Positions 54,621-64,000 of a DNA stretch of 64,000 nt are shown piece by piece; the first letter of the stretch is position 1; every line of letters starts with the position of its first letter. Under the pieces are notes generated by a model that saw only the letters and a program-made list of their open reading frames with translations, was not told the origin of the DNA and did no database searches. This DNA comes from Dipteris shenzhenensis (Eukaryota > Polypodiophyta > Polypodiopsida > Gleicheniales). The stretch lies in the NCBI GenBank assembly GCA_047967505.1, contig CM106538.1; one strand, given 5' to 3'. The translations under genes were made by a program, and so were the position numbers.

Positions 54621-55617
54621 TGTTATGGATAAAATTGTCTAAGGAAAAAAAGGCATTAATATGTGTGTGTGTTTGTATATGTGGCAATAGTATAATAAAA
54701 TATGGTGTGCATAGGGCCCAGGGTTGAGGTGGCAGGGCATGACCATGTGCCACCCTTCCATGTAAGAGGACCCATAAGGTGTGTTGTACATAATCCATGA
54801 TAGTAATATTATAAAATGCAAGGTGGCATGGCTCCTCCATGTGCCACCCCTCCACCTAGGCTGCATTAAGTGAGATATGGCTCAAAGTCCATGGGAGAAG
54901 CAATATAAAATAGGTGGAGATAGATATTATATTGTGTTATTCCCTCCATATGGGATAGGCCCATGTGGGGGAGGTATAGAAGGACCAAGAGAGCTAGTTA
55001 AATAATGGGGAAAGTAGGATGAGGTGGCAAGATTCCTTGTGCCAACCCTCCACTTGTCCTCCTAGAGGTTTGAACATATTATAAAATTGGAAAGAGACCA
55101 AGGGAGTATCATAGACTTGAGATATGGGGCTTGATTTATGTGGAAAATTGAGGCAAAGGGTTGTCGCACACAATTGAGAGTGTGTAACCACCTAGCCCAC
55201 ATGGGAGACTTTTCCACACACACCATGCATGTGGGAGGATACATTAATGTGGAGAGACCCCCTCTTTTGGCTATAAAAGGAAGGGGCTATTCCTTGATGA
55301 GACACGCTCATTCTTGTAAAGCCACCTAGCTAGTATTTTGATATTTCCCTCTCATCCCTTCTTTCAAATAAAGTATGGTTCTCTTCCCTTGATGTTTACA
55401 TCCCCACATTCCTCCTCCTATCATGTACATGCTTCTCTTCCCCCTCTCCCTTTCCCCTTGTGTCATAGTCTCCCTTTTCCTTCCCTCCACTTCTAATTCC
55501 TTTTTCACCCCAATGACATCCCTTCGCCCTCATGATCTCCTTTTCTCTATGGCCTTTGAGCGTCGCCATACTTAGCCTCTAGCCTCTGGTCTCGATAACT
55601 TTTCCGGCTAAAAGTTT
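54621..55617 (+). repeat. Ty3 B 5' LTR, ~1.0 kb
   Basis: Starts TGTTATGGATAAAATTG. Contains a GGTGGCA...CCATGTGCCACCC inverted stretch and the TATA-like GGCTATAAAAGG (~55270), followed by a leader with CT-rich DNA. The 3' boundary is set by the adjacent primer site and by the 1000 bp solo LTR at 29576-30575. The terminal bases are not a canonical CA, so the end is uncertain by a few bases. Confidence 0.8.
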
Positions 55618-55636
55618 TGGTGTGGCTACTGGGATA
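55618..55636 (+). promoter_or_regulatory. Primer-binding site, Asp-tRNA-like
   Basis: TGGTGTGGCTACTGGGATA resembles the TGGCGCC-G-TGCCGGGGA site used by Tat/Athila-type plant Ty3 elements (tRNA-Asp), with C-to-T and G-to-A changes typical of decay. Confidence 0.6.
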
Positions 55637-55752
55637 TGAATCTCCCACGGCTAGTGGCGAATCTTCTACTCGTACGGGTTACATCCACAAAACTATACCA
55701 TCTGTGCACTTTCTAAGCTACTGCGCGTGCATTTGACTCGTGCGTCTCCTGT

Positions 55753-55975
55753 GCGATAGTTCTCTGGACTGCTGCGATTTCTGGTTGCGGACAGTTTTCT
55801 GCGTTCACCCGCGCGACAGTCCTCTAGACTGCTGTGATTTTTGGTTGTGGATAGTTTTCTGTACGATAGTGCTCTGGACTGCTGTGACTTCTGGTTGTGG
55901 ACAGTTTTCTGCACTCACCTGCGCGACAGTTCTCTAGACTGCTGCGGCTTCTGGTCGCGGACTATTTTCTGAGCC
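55753..55975 (+). repeat. 60 bp tandem repeat in Ty3 B leader, 4 copies
   Basis: Units start at 55753, 55813, 55863 and 55923 (60, 50 and 60 bp apart). Each reads GCGAYAGTYCTCTRGACTGCTG, then TTCTGGTTGCGGACAGTTTTCTG. They lie between the primer site and the first gene. Element A is truncated and lacks this part. Confidence 0.9.
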
Positions 55976-56198
55976 CCTGCAAAAGAGTAACAGTAGATCC
56001 CACGCCCCCCTATCTCTTTTCTTCTTCTTCTTCTCTTTCTCTTCTCCTTCTCCTCTCCTCTCCTCTCTTTTTATTAAAGAGTAGGATTGGAACCCAAGAC
56101 CTCCCCCTTCACAAAAGAAAGTCTTATTATTGGGCCAACAAGTTGGAAGTGGTAAAAATGTAATGATTTTTGTTCATATATTGAAATCGCGGGAGCTG

Positions 56199-56998
56199 TA
56201 ACTCTCTAACCATAGGGAGTTTGCTCTTGCTGTAAAAAGAAAAAATACTTCATTTTATGTGCTCTATCCACATCTCTTGCTAGATTGCCGATTCAGAACT
56301 TCTCCAAGCTCACTTCACGGATGCACGCCTCATGAGAAGAGTGGACATTTATGTCACTTCTCGACGTGTTTAAGGAATTGGTGCCTGTTCCTCCGCACCT
56401 TACGGCTACCAATGCACGAGATGTCTTCCTTGATCTTCATGTCGACCTTCAACGGCTAATTGTCCAGTGCATTATTGAAGGAGATGACGGGTGGAATGAT
56501 ACACCGTGGATGATTCATGGTGAAGAACTACTGATACGCTAGGAGGATTTTGATTTTACTTCTACTCATTGTGCGTTGATCGAACTACTTGCTGCTTCAG
56601 AGTTGCTGCTTCAGAGGTAATTAAAACGGTGTCCTTCATCGAAGGGTGGGATGCTCCCCAAGCTTGGGGGGAGATTTGGTGCATCTGCCTTTTGATTCCT
56701 GTGGAAAAGCTCGTCCTGAATGGTTTATTCACAATCTCATTACAAAGGTTTCTAGGCCTCGGCTATGGTTGGTAATGTTTCGACCAAGGAATCCATTTGT
56801 ACCTAATCAGCCTTTTGTGCCTCATTTCGAGCTTCAAATTGTAATTCTTTTTGGGCTTAAGATAAACTATCAACAAAGGATTGCAAGTTTATTTGGTGCT
56901 GAACGTTTGCCTCAAGTGTTGAATTCTCCCCACCCTCTCCTCCTACCTATCTTGGACTACCGAGAAACTTGGGATGTCCGAATTTTAGTTTTGGTGTG
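56199..56998 (+). other. 5' leader frames of Ty3 element B
   Basis: Homologue of 36975-37678. The frame at 56351-56542 is longer than in A, adding CIIEGDDGWNDTPWMIHGEELLIR. It includes a ~75 bp segment absent from A. The downstream frame ends LLLPILDYRETWDVRILVLV with TGA overlapping the RNase H ATG, as in A. Confidence 0.45.
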
Positions 56999-57462
56999 AT
57001 GACATCTTGGATTCTTCAATTTGATGGAGCTTACAAACCTTCGACCAAGACGGCTGGCGTGGGTGTGAAGCTCACTTCACCGGGTGGTGAGGAGTATTGT
57101 TACAGCAAGTCTTCACCCGCAAGTACTTGCAATCAAGCGGAGTACTCGGCGCTCATTTTTGGGCTACAAAAGGCACAAGAACATCATGCCAAGCAATTGG
57201 AGGTGCAAGGAGATTCTCAACTAGTGTGTGAACAAGTTAGTGGAAGGTGGAAGGTGCGGAGCAAAGGCTTGGTTCCATGACATCAACAAGCCTTGGAACT
57301 TGCAACCAATTTGAAGAGGTAAAAATTCAGCATATCCCTCGAACTCGAAATCTTGTTGCTGATTTCTTGGCACGTGAAGCTTGTACTTCAATCACGCATG
57401 ATGCGAGTGGAAGCGCCACCCCAACAAAGCCGCAAGCCATGAAGGAGGGTGATCATTTGTAA
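56999..57462 (+). pseudogene. Archaeal-type RNase H upstream of gag (element B)
   Basis: Same gene as 37679-38143: ATG 56999, D (QFDGAY), E (NQAEYSAL), D (GDSQLV) and the final D in NLVADFLA, the more canonical form. CGA is changed to TGA after KGLVP (~57278), and one base is lost 20 bases later, so B needs a stop suppressed and a shift to reach the last Asp. The rest of the frame (EVKIQHIPRTRN ... EGDHL) is preserved and ends at the same TAA. Confidence 0.85.
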
Positions 57463-57598
57463 GGAATGCAAAGGTTGTGGTCATCATGAAACTAAGTGTT
57501 GGGCATACTTGATACGAGTTCACCGACTTCGGCAGATCATCAGGAGGGTTCTCAAGGACATTGCTCAAAAGAAGGATGCCAGACCGCACACCCCTTGA
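57458..57598 (+). other. Zinc-knuckle frame of Ty3 B, no in-frame start
   Basis: In +1 phase to the RNase H frame: CKECKGCGHHETKC followed by a basic stretch (IRVHRLRQIIRRVLKDIAQKKD), ending TGA 57596-57598. An in-frame TGA lies ~20 bases before the knuckle, so independent initiation seems excluded in this copy. The identical amino-acid text in A and B shows past selection. Confidence 0.5.
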
Positions 57599-57740
57599 AG
57601 AAATAGCATGGCGACTACCAGAACTGGAAGAAGCTGAAGGTGATGTGCAAGCTCTCCAACTGTTGACATTTGTCATGGCATTCTTGTTTGCCTTGATGAA
57701 CAACCTCATGCAATGCCGCGCCTCTAACCCTCGCTTGTAA
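57576..57740 (+). CDS. 54-residue frame with hydrophobic segment (Ty3 B)
   Basis: ATG 57576 to TAA 57738-57740, overlapping the end of the zinc-knuckle frame in a third phase. Acidic N-terminus (PLEEIAWRLPELEEAEGDV), then QLLTFVMAFLFALMNNL, possibly a short membrane or amphipathic helix. In A the homologue (ATG 38257) stops after 12 codons through a CGA-to-TGA change. Function unknown. It may be a genuine small protein or the tail of the upstream one after a second shift. Confidence 0.35.
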   Translation: MPDRTPLEEIAWRLPELEEAEGDVQALQLLTFVMAFLFALMNNLMQCRASNPRL

Positions 57741-57955
57741 TGATCGATGTGATATCATGAGGGTTGGTCCTTTTAAGATTGTCTATGTGCTATTCTATGC
57801 TGAAGATTCTTCTCGTGTAATATTTCACACTACACCAGTCACACCCTATCCTGCCTATGTGTGCTTTTTGGAGGTATCTTCACCCGATTTTTAGTTCAAG
57901 CTTCCTCTTACTATTGTTCGTCCATAGATAAGCCCCTCTTTTCCATCTTCTAAGC

Positions 57956-59033
57956 ATGGCTGACATTCCCGTGTTTTGTGGACGGGTAGAAGAAAATCCC
58001 AATGAGTATCTTGTGGCCTTCAAGCGCCGTTGTGTTTCTCTTAACTTTCTTACTGAAGACAGATGGCTATTGGTTCTTCCCACATGTAGAGGGTTTGGCT
58101 CAAGTGTGGTATGAGAAGCAAACCGAAGACGTTCGCCAAAGCTGGCCAAGGTTGACAGTAGCTATGATTGAGTATTTCGGCAAAGAAGAGGAGCGGGAGA
58201 ATGTGTACCTGTAGGTGGCAAACTTGAAGCAGTCAGAAGGTGAGACGGCACGTCGATATGTGGATCGAGCGGCCGTGCTCCTGGACCGTTTGATTGCCAT
58301 ACATGAGGACAATGCCGGATTTCATGCCGGAATGACTCAGCATGTGCTGGGCTACCTTGTAGCAGGAGCGAGTGATGAATTCCGCCTTAAGCTTAAATGG
58401 GAGAATCCAGAAACTATGGTGCTAGCGCATGAGATTGCTCAAAAGTTTGATAAAGTTCAGTCTGACCCCGCTTCAAAGAAGATGATTGTCCCTCCGCATC
58501 CCCCTCAATTCCTGCAACAACAACCTGGGGGGTCTAACTCAGGGGCATACCCCCACCCCTCATCAGGGATGTATCATGGTCCTCCCTTAGATGCTTACCC
58601 TCAACAAGGTGGATATCCTCATCCTCCGCCTCGAAGATTTCCCCAGCCTCGCCCACGAGCCCCCCTCCTATCTACTCCCGTGGCCCCTCCAACGAAAGAG
58701 GCCCCCCCTACAACAGAACCTGGAGTCAATGACCTAGCCAAGGCCCTAAATGACCTTCGGCTTGAGATGGTGGGCATTAGAAATCAAGCCAACCGCCCTC
58801 CAAGAGATCGTGCTAATGTTGTATGCTACGAGTGCCACCAGAAGGGTCATTATCGTACAAAATGCCCCAATATTCCAAGGGTGAATCTTCTAAGTGAGTC
58901 GGGCACTGAGGATTCTGATGTAGAGATCCTTGACCTCGGGAAAAGAAGTCGTGCCACCTCGGACCCCTCTCCAAACCGTGGACGACCGCCGCCCCAGGAA
59001 GAAGGTGTCCTTCTCAGAGCCCTCAGATGCTGA
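57956..59033 (+). pseudogene. Ty3 B gag
   Basis: Starts at ATG 57956 (MADIPVFCGRVEENPNEY). A 2 bp loss near 58086 shifts the frame compared with A, and the TAG at 58212-58214 (NVYL-stop-VANLKQ) is shared with A. From 58215 the frame is open: capsid-like EGETARRYVDRAAVLLDRL, a Pro/Gln/Tyr-rich linker (SGMYHGPPLDAYPQQGGYPH) and CCHC CYECHQKGHYRTKC (~58825). It ends after a one-base change near 58990, whereas A reads straight into protease there. Gag packages the RNA. Confidence 0.85.
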
Positions 59034-60696
59034 GATGGCAAACCCACCAACAGAGAAGACTAAAAGATCTCGCAGGAGTAAGTGGTCACCCCCGGATTTT
59101 CCCATCGGCTCAGGGCAAGAGGACTATTCGGTCGTTCAGGACCTTGCTCATCAGTATTTGAGCATCACACTCCCTCAACTAATAGCATTAAGCCCTAAGG
59201 TGAGACGTGAGCTGCAGCAAGGTCTCTCAACAAGGAAGAGCAAGAAAAAGGGAAAGGTACGAGAGGTATCTTCTATCTCTGAAGAAATTGATCGGCATCC
59301 GTATACAGTAGATGTCATCATAGATAATTGCCGTGTCAAAAATGTGTGTGTTGATGGGGGAGCTGCATGTAATATCATGGTGCCCCGAATCATGAAGAAA
59401 TTGAATTTGAAATGTACAAGGCGTTCCTCCACTCGAATCAAGGTAGCAGATGGTCGACGACTCTCCACCATGGGAGTCATTGAGGATTTGCCCATCACTG
59501 TCAATGGGTTGACCACCACTGTCAATTTCTATGTAGTGGACATTGAAGATACAGGCCGAAGTTACCCATCCATACTCGGGAGACCATGGTTGAGAAAAAG
59601 TGATGCAGTCAGCTATTGGAAGACAGGACACATGTCTTTTGGTGCTTCGAAGGAGAAGATCCCAGTGCAACCTGGTGCCATGGAACCGGAAGAAGAAGAG
59701 GAGCATGACAGTGATACTATCTCATTTTCAGTGTTTGAGTCCATGGAAGAATCAGACGGGGGGGAGGAATTCTCAGAGGAGGAAGTTTACATGATGGGGG
59801 TGTCTCCGACCCTGCCACCTGCAGAAAAGATAACAGCTAGTCCTCAACAGCTCGAATCAATGCTTTCTCTAGACCTCACTCCAGGTGAGAAAGATGAGTT
59901 TCTTGAAATGTTCAAAGATTTCCCTGACCTCTTTGCAACTAGCTACCACCACCTTCGCCATGTGACTGCCATAGAGCACAAGATAGAGCTGAAGCCTGAT
60001 GCAAAGCCTGTGGCTCAGAAGTATCGGAGATTAGGGCCCTTGCAGACCGATGCTTTGCGCTCAGAGTTGCAGAAGCTTGTAGAGGCTGGGTTTATTGTTC
60101 CGGTTCACAATACTGAATGGGTTTCACCAGTGGTAGTCATCCCAAAGAAAAACAACAAGTGGCAGGTCTGCATCGACTATAAGAAACTCAATGCTGCCAC
60201 CAAGAGGGATTATCATCCCCTGCCCTTTCAAGACCTCATTCTTGAGAAGGTAAGTGGTCATGAGATGTATACTTTATGTGATGGTTACTCTGGGTTTTAT
60301 CAAATCAGAATTGCCGAGGAAGATGTGCTTAAAACCACATTTGCCACACCCTGGGGGACATTTGCATTCAAAGTAATGCCATTTGGCCTCACCAATGAAA
60401 CTGCCACCTTTCAAAGATTTATGCAGATGGTGTTTGCTCCTTATTTGGGGGATTTCTTGGAGGTGTTTTTAGATGATTTCTGTATATTCTCATCACGTAA
60501 GGAGCACATCATGAAGGTTAGATTGGCCTTCCAAAGGGTCAATGATGCAAATGGCAGTCTCAACCCTGAGAAATGCACCATTGGAGCCACTCAAGGGAGG
60601 TTATTGGGACATGTTGTCTCATCTGAGGGCATCAAGCCTGACCTCGAGAAGGTAGAAGCCATCCTCAAGCTCTCCCCACCTACAACCAAACGTTAG
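58990..60696 (+). CDS. Ty3 B protease-reverse transcriptase
   Basis: Open from about 58990 to TAG 60694-60696, where A keeps CAG. Protease has VCVDGGAACNIM with Asp at 59353; DGG replaces the usual DSG/DTG. The acidic linker EEEEEHDSDT precedes RT. RT motifs are IEHKIELKPDAKPV, VCIDYKKLNAATKRD, LCDGYSGFYQIRIAEED, TFAFKVMPFGLTN and the catalytic FLDDFCIFS (~60465). The thumb ends at EAILKLSPPTTKR. It should make cDNA from the element RNA in virus-like particles. No ATG is expected because this is the continuation of gag. One stop separates it from the next segment. Confidence 0.9.
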   Translation, partial: RPRKKVSFSEPSDAEMANPPTEKTKRSRRSKWSPPDFPIGSGQEDYSVVQDLAHQYLSITLPQLIALSPKVRRELQQGLSTRKSKKKGKVREVSSISEEIDRHPYTVDVIIDNCRVKNVCVDGGAACNIMVPRIMKKLNLKCTRRSSTRIKVADGRRLSTMGVIEDLPITVNGLTTTVNFYVVDIEDTGRSYPSILGRPWLRKSDAVSYWKTGHMSFGASKEKIPVQPGAMEPEEEEEHDSDTISFSVFESMEESDGGEEFSEEEVYMMGVSPTLPPAEKITASPQQLESMLSLDLTPGEKDEFLEMFKDFPDLFATSYHHLRHVTAIEHKIELKPDAKPVAQKYRRLGPLQTDALRSELQKLVEAGFIVPVHNTEWVSPVVVIPKKNNKWQVCIDYKKLNAATKRDYHPLPFQDLILEKVSGHEMYTLCDGYSGFYQIRIAEEDVLKTTFATPWGTFAFKVMPFGLTNETATFQRFMQMVFAPYLGDFLEVFLDDFCIFSSRKEHIMKVRLAFQRVNDANGSLNPEKCTIGATQGRLLGHVVSSEGIKPDLEKVEAILKLSPPTTKR

Positions 60697-62634
60697 GTAC
60701 GCTCATTTGTCAATCTAGCAGGATACTATCGCCGCTTCATTGATCAATATGCTGCTTTGACACGGCCCATGACTATGCTATTAAAAGATGGGGTTGATTT
60801 CTCTTGGGATGAGGATTGTGATCATGGGTTTGCACAAATCAAGAATGCTCTGGCTTTAGAACCCATTCTACGCAATCCAGACTGGTCAAAGGCCTTCTAT
60901 ATCAATCCTGGGTTTGGTGAGCACACTCTGGCAGGTATTCTTCTCCAGCAAGGGGAGGATCGGTTCATGTACCCCGTTCGATTTGCTTCTCGACAATTGC
61001 TCGACACTGAGCGACGCTATTCAGAGGCTGACAAGCATGCATTGTCTTTGGTGTTTTGCATTGAGAAATTTAAGCATTATGTGGCTGGAAAGTCCTTCTT
61101 TATACTCACTGGCACTGGTCTTGCAAAGCAGGTTCTTCAATCACCAAATCCCATGGGCCGGTTGGCCAAATGGTTGGCAGTTCTACAAGAATATGATTTT
61201 TCTTTCAAAATTGTAAAAGGGGGTTGTTCCAACTTGAAGAATGCTTTGATTGATTTAGAGGAGTGCCTTGATGTAACCCTGGTAGCAGCCATAGAAGTTG
61301 GGGATCCTTGGTATGGTGGTATCTACAAGTTTTTGACCGCTTTCTCCTTTCCTTCAGAAAGTACAAGCTATGAGAGAAAGAAGATCTGCAGAGATAGTAG
61401 GCGCTACACCCTCCTTGATGGGGTGTTGTACCGTCAAGGCATGGATGGGGTACTCAGATGGGCCATTGATGCAGATGAAGTGCCTAAGGTATTGAAGCAT
61501 TATCATGATGGATTTTGTGGAGGCCACTATGCCAGTGACTATACAGCTAAGAAGATTTTACATGCTGGATACTATTGGCCGACCTTGTTCAAGGATGTCA
61601 CTTTGTATTGCAAAACCTGTGAACCATGTCAATTCTTTAATAGGAAGGATTTGCGTCCCGGGCAACATCGCCCAGTGATGTCCATCCATCCGTTTCAGAA
61701 GTGGGGAATAGATTTTGTCGAGCCCTTGCCCATGACTGCCCGCAAAAAGAAGTATCTTTTGGTAGCCACTCAGTATGTCACTAAGTGGGCTGAAGCTATC
61801 GCTCTCCCTGCTGCAAATGGCAAGGCAGTTTCAAATTTCATATTTGAACGTATATGCACAAGGTTTGGGACACCCATGGAGATAGTCTCTGACCATGGGA
61901 ATCCATTCTTAAATGAAGCAGTGGAGTTACTCATGGATCGCACGGGCATTGATCATCACACTTCTAGCATTTATTATACAGCATCCATGGGTCAAACAGA
62001 GCGAACCAATGGCCTCCTCTGTAAAACCATAGGAAAAATGGCCGCAGGGAACAGGAGCCAATGGGATCAGAAGGTCACTGAAGCCGTGTGGGCTTACAAC
62101 ATCACTCATAAAACATCTACAGGTCACACCCCTTTTGAGTTGGTGTATGGTATTGAGGCAGTTTTACCACTAGAGATAGAGATTCTGGCCTTGAGATTGG
62201 CACAGGAACAGAGGATGTCAGAAGATGAACATGTAGAGGCCAGATTGGTACAACTTGAGAAGTTAGATGAGACCCGACGCCTTGCACTACACCAAACAGA
62301 GATCCAAAAGAATCGACAAAAGGCCCGATTGGATGCTAAGATTCGCAAGGGATGGGAAAGACACTTTACTGAGGGGGATGTTGTGCTATGCTTTGATAAC
62401 AGATTGAACCACCAAATGGATAAGAAGTTTCTGCCACTGTGGGTTGGTCCATACAAAGTCATCAAAGAACGTAGCAATGGGTCTATACAAGTTCAGGAGC
62501 TGCATGAACCATATGGCAAGAAGGTGATCAACAAGCGTTACCTCAAGCCTTTCTTTGTGCGTGATGGTCCCAGGCATGGAAATGCTGTGCATTCCCTGCC
62601 TGGGGGGGGAACTGTTATGGATAAAATTGTCTAA
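60697..62634 (+). CDS. Ty3 B degenerate RNase H and integrase
   Basis: Continues the RT frame after the TAG: VRSFVNLAGYYRRFI, then a connection domain. The RNase H segment lacks all catalytic residues: YINPGFGEHTLAG replaces the TDAS Asp, ADKHALSLV the Glu, and ILTGTGLA the TDH Asp. Integrase has the HHCC finger (HYHDGFCGGH, CKTCEPC), the first Asp in WGIDFVEPLP (Gly to Glu next to it), the second in IVSDHGNPF and Glu in GQTERTNG. A C-terminal chromodomain-free tail follows (LPLWVGPYKVIKERSNG). The stop codon (62632-62634) lies 20 bases inside the 3' LTR, so LTR and pol overlap. Otherwise open for over 600 codons. Confidence 0.92.
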   Translation, partial: VRSFVNLAGYYRRFIDQYAALTRPMTMLLKDGVDFSWDEDCDHGFAQIKNALALEPILRNPDWSKAFYINPGFGEHTLAGILLQQGEDRFMYPVRFASRQLLDTERRYSEADKHALSLVFCIEKFKHYVAGKSFFILTGTGLAKQVLQSPNPMGRLAKWLAVLQEYDFSFKIVKGGCSNLKNALIDLEECLDVTLVAAIEVGDPWYGGIYKFLTAFSFPSESTSYERKKICRDSRRYTLLDGVLYRQGMDGVLRWAIDADEVPKVLKHYHDGFCGGHYASDYTAKKILHAGYYWPTLFKDVTLYCKTCEPCQFFNRKDLRPGQHRPVMSIHPFQKWGIDFVEPLPMTARKKKYLLVATQYVTKWAEAIALPAANGKAVSNFIFERICTRFGTPMEIVSDHGNPFLNEAVELLMDRTGIDHHTSSIYYTASMGQTERTNGLLCKTIGKMAAGNRSQWDQKVTEAVWAYNITHKTSTGHTPFELVYGIEAVLPLEIEILALRLAQEQRMSEDEHVEARLVQLEKLDETRRLALHQTEIQKNRQKARLDAKIRKGWERHFTEGDVVLCFDNRLNHQMDKKFLPLWVGPYKVIKERSNGSIQVQELHEPYGKKVINKRYLKPFFVRDGPRHGNAVHSLPGGGTVMDKIV

Positions 62635-62925
62635 GGAAAAAAAGGCATTAATATGTGTGTGTGTTTGTATATGTGGCAATAGTATAATAAAATATGGTGT
62701 GCATAGGGCCCAGGGTTGAGGTGGCAGGGCATGACCATGTGCCACCCTTCCATGTAAGAGGACCCATAAGGTGTGTTGTACATAATCCATGATAGTAATA
62801 TTATAAAATGCAAGGTGGCATGGCTCCTCCATGTGCCACCCCTCCACCTAGGCTGCATTAAGTGAGATATGGCTCAAAGTCCATGGGAGAAGCAATATAA
62901 AATAGGTGGAGATAGATATTATATT
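62613..62925 (+). repeat. Ty3 B 3' LTR, truncated
   Basis: Identical, as far as I can read, to the first 300 bp of the 5' LTR (54621-), then breaks at GATATTATATT and joins copia E. The near identity implies a recent insertion. Confidence 0.9.
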
Positions 62926-64000
62926 CTTTTGAATAAGCACATCCCTTATTTGTTCTTTCCACAAAGAAAAGTTTGTCCCATCAAACTTTTTAATGCTGAA
63001 AAACTCCTTTTCAGACATGGAAGAGGATGCCATGATGCAAATGAAACAAAATCTCAAATGCTAGTGCCTGCAAGAGAGAATCGCACCAAATACTAGGTGC
63101 ACCCAAATGTGTATGCCACAATAGAGTGAAATATCACCAAAACTCAAAGCTCAAAGCATCAAAAGATGCATCTGACTCATGTGCATATACTATGCATCCA
63201 TATGAGCAAATCTGGCCCAAAAGAAAATGCCAACTGCAATGGCAATCCAAAATGCCAATAAGTGCCAAATGACTCAAGCATAAACATCGTCCACGGGCAT
63301 ATGCATTAATATATATCATCCAAGAGAGCATAGCACTATCAGTGCATCACCTGCAATGTGTCAAAGCTGTCCCTCAGCATAAAATAGCATCCATGTGCAA
63401 AGCGTCCATAAAAAATAGCATCCCACAAGGCAATTTGGGCCTATCAGCGCATCCAATAAGGACCGTAATGCATCCAAATGGCCTATAAATCATCCACTGC
63501 AACCCAATGCACACCACAAATGAGCGTACACTGCTCAAACTACAACCAGAGTGATCTGCATAAGGTACGCTCAAGAAATCATAGTCCCACGGTAATGACC
63601 GCTATTGAAAATAGAACCTGAGATGCCTCAAAATATGGGCGCCATTGCATAATCAGAATCAGCAAGAAAATCTGCAAATATCTCTCTTCTACCAGAACTC
63701 CAAAATCCCAACCGATGAGTGAGAAATGGGAGTCAACACTTATCCACTGCCATGTGGCATAAATCTAAGGTTTCAAAACCTTAGAAGGAAAAATGCATAA
63801 CAAAGAGACGAAATCGAATACACAGAGATCTATAACTCTGAAAATCCTCCACTGAATCGCGCAAGAACTGATAGGTAGGGGTTTTTGGGCATCCGGAACA
63901 CAATGGGACAGAAGGTTTTCGAAACCGTGGTCTCAATCACTGGGTCCAACACACGGACTGAAAAACGTTTTTGGAAACAGAGCGGTTTGTAAACTTCACC
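62926..64000 (-). mobile_element. Copia element E, 5' part, continues beyond the window
   Basis: The reverse complement matches copia F from ~44222 back to ~43180. It has the gag start (MASSSMSEKEFFSIKKFDGTNFSLWKEQIRDVLIQK, written in two pieces) with ATG near 63033, then the untranslated leader. The 5' LTR is outside the window. F-equivalent 44223-46817 is absent, having been lost with the right junction of Ty3 B. Confidence 0.9.

Larger units (their letters stand above)
54621..62925 (+). mobile_element. Ty3 (gypsy) element B, nearly complete, inserted in copia E
   Basis: 5' LTR 54621-~55617, Asp-like primer site, 60 bp repeats, RNase H gene, zinc-knuckle frame, gag, protease-RT, degenerate RNase H-integrase, polypurine GGGGGGGGAAC, then 3' LTR from 62613. 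The 3' LTR is cut after 313 bp. The left junction is clean: copia E sequence ends TGTAC and TGTTATGG follows. On the right the LTR end and 2.6 kb of copia E are missing, so a later deletion removed that junction. Coding is better preserved than in A. Confidence 0.93.

Overview
This is nuclear DNA of a land plant, probably one with a large, transposon-rich genome; the species cannot be told from the sequence. The evidence is nested LTR retrotransposons of both plant superfamilies with plant-type tRNA primer sites (initiator Met and an Asp-like site), an En/Spm (CACTA) element, GT-AG introns, long microsatellites, and one intron-rich host gene. No rRNA, tRNA or CRISPR locus was seen.

Layout. 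1-8.7 kb: old non-coding DNA with microsatellites, a 68-85 bp tandem repeat and one decayed coding relic (7.2-7.7 kb). 8.7-21.0 kb: an interval bounded by a divergent ~0.5 kb inverted repeat. Inside it lie a 181 bp satellite-like array, a motif cluster, and a ~7.8 kb CACTA relic (10903-~18720). The relic holds a minus-strand Transposase_24-type gene, a core-deleted TNP2 gene, a 2.3 kb palindromic low-complexity block, and three clusters of a self-complementary TCGCTATATAGCGA motif. 21.7-24.6 kb: the only convincing host gene, a PQ-loop amino-acid transporter of about 11 exons on the minus strand, with a CpG-rich upstream region. 25-34 kb: mostly unassignable DNA, plus a Ty3 solo LTR inserted in an (AC)n tract, a TTAG-rich cryptic repeat and two tandem hairpins. 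34-64 kb: a retrotransposon nest.

The nest: copia C (minus, internally deleted, 34.07-36.97 kb). Ty3 element A (plus, 36.98-50.25 kb), split by full-length copia F (42500-48767, 187 bp LTRs, target duplication GCTAT). A's 3' LTR is cut by copia D (50.25-51.9 kb), whose RNase H end is inverted. Copia E (minus) is split by Ty3 element B (54621-62925) and runs off the right end.

Main finding. Ty3 copies A and B share an unusual plan. An archaeal-type RNase H (D-E-D-D residues present) is encoded in its own frame upstream of gag. It is followed in another frame by a CCHC zinc knuckle, then by gag-protease-RT-integrase. The ordinary RNase H of pol has lost all three catalytic acidic residues in both copies. 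This looks like a family that moved its RNase H activity to a separate 5' gene. I do not know a described plant family with this order.
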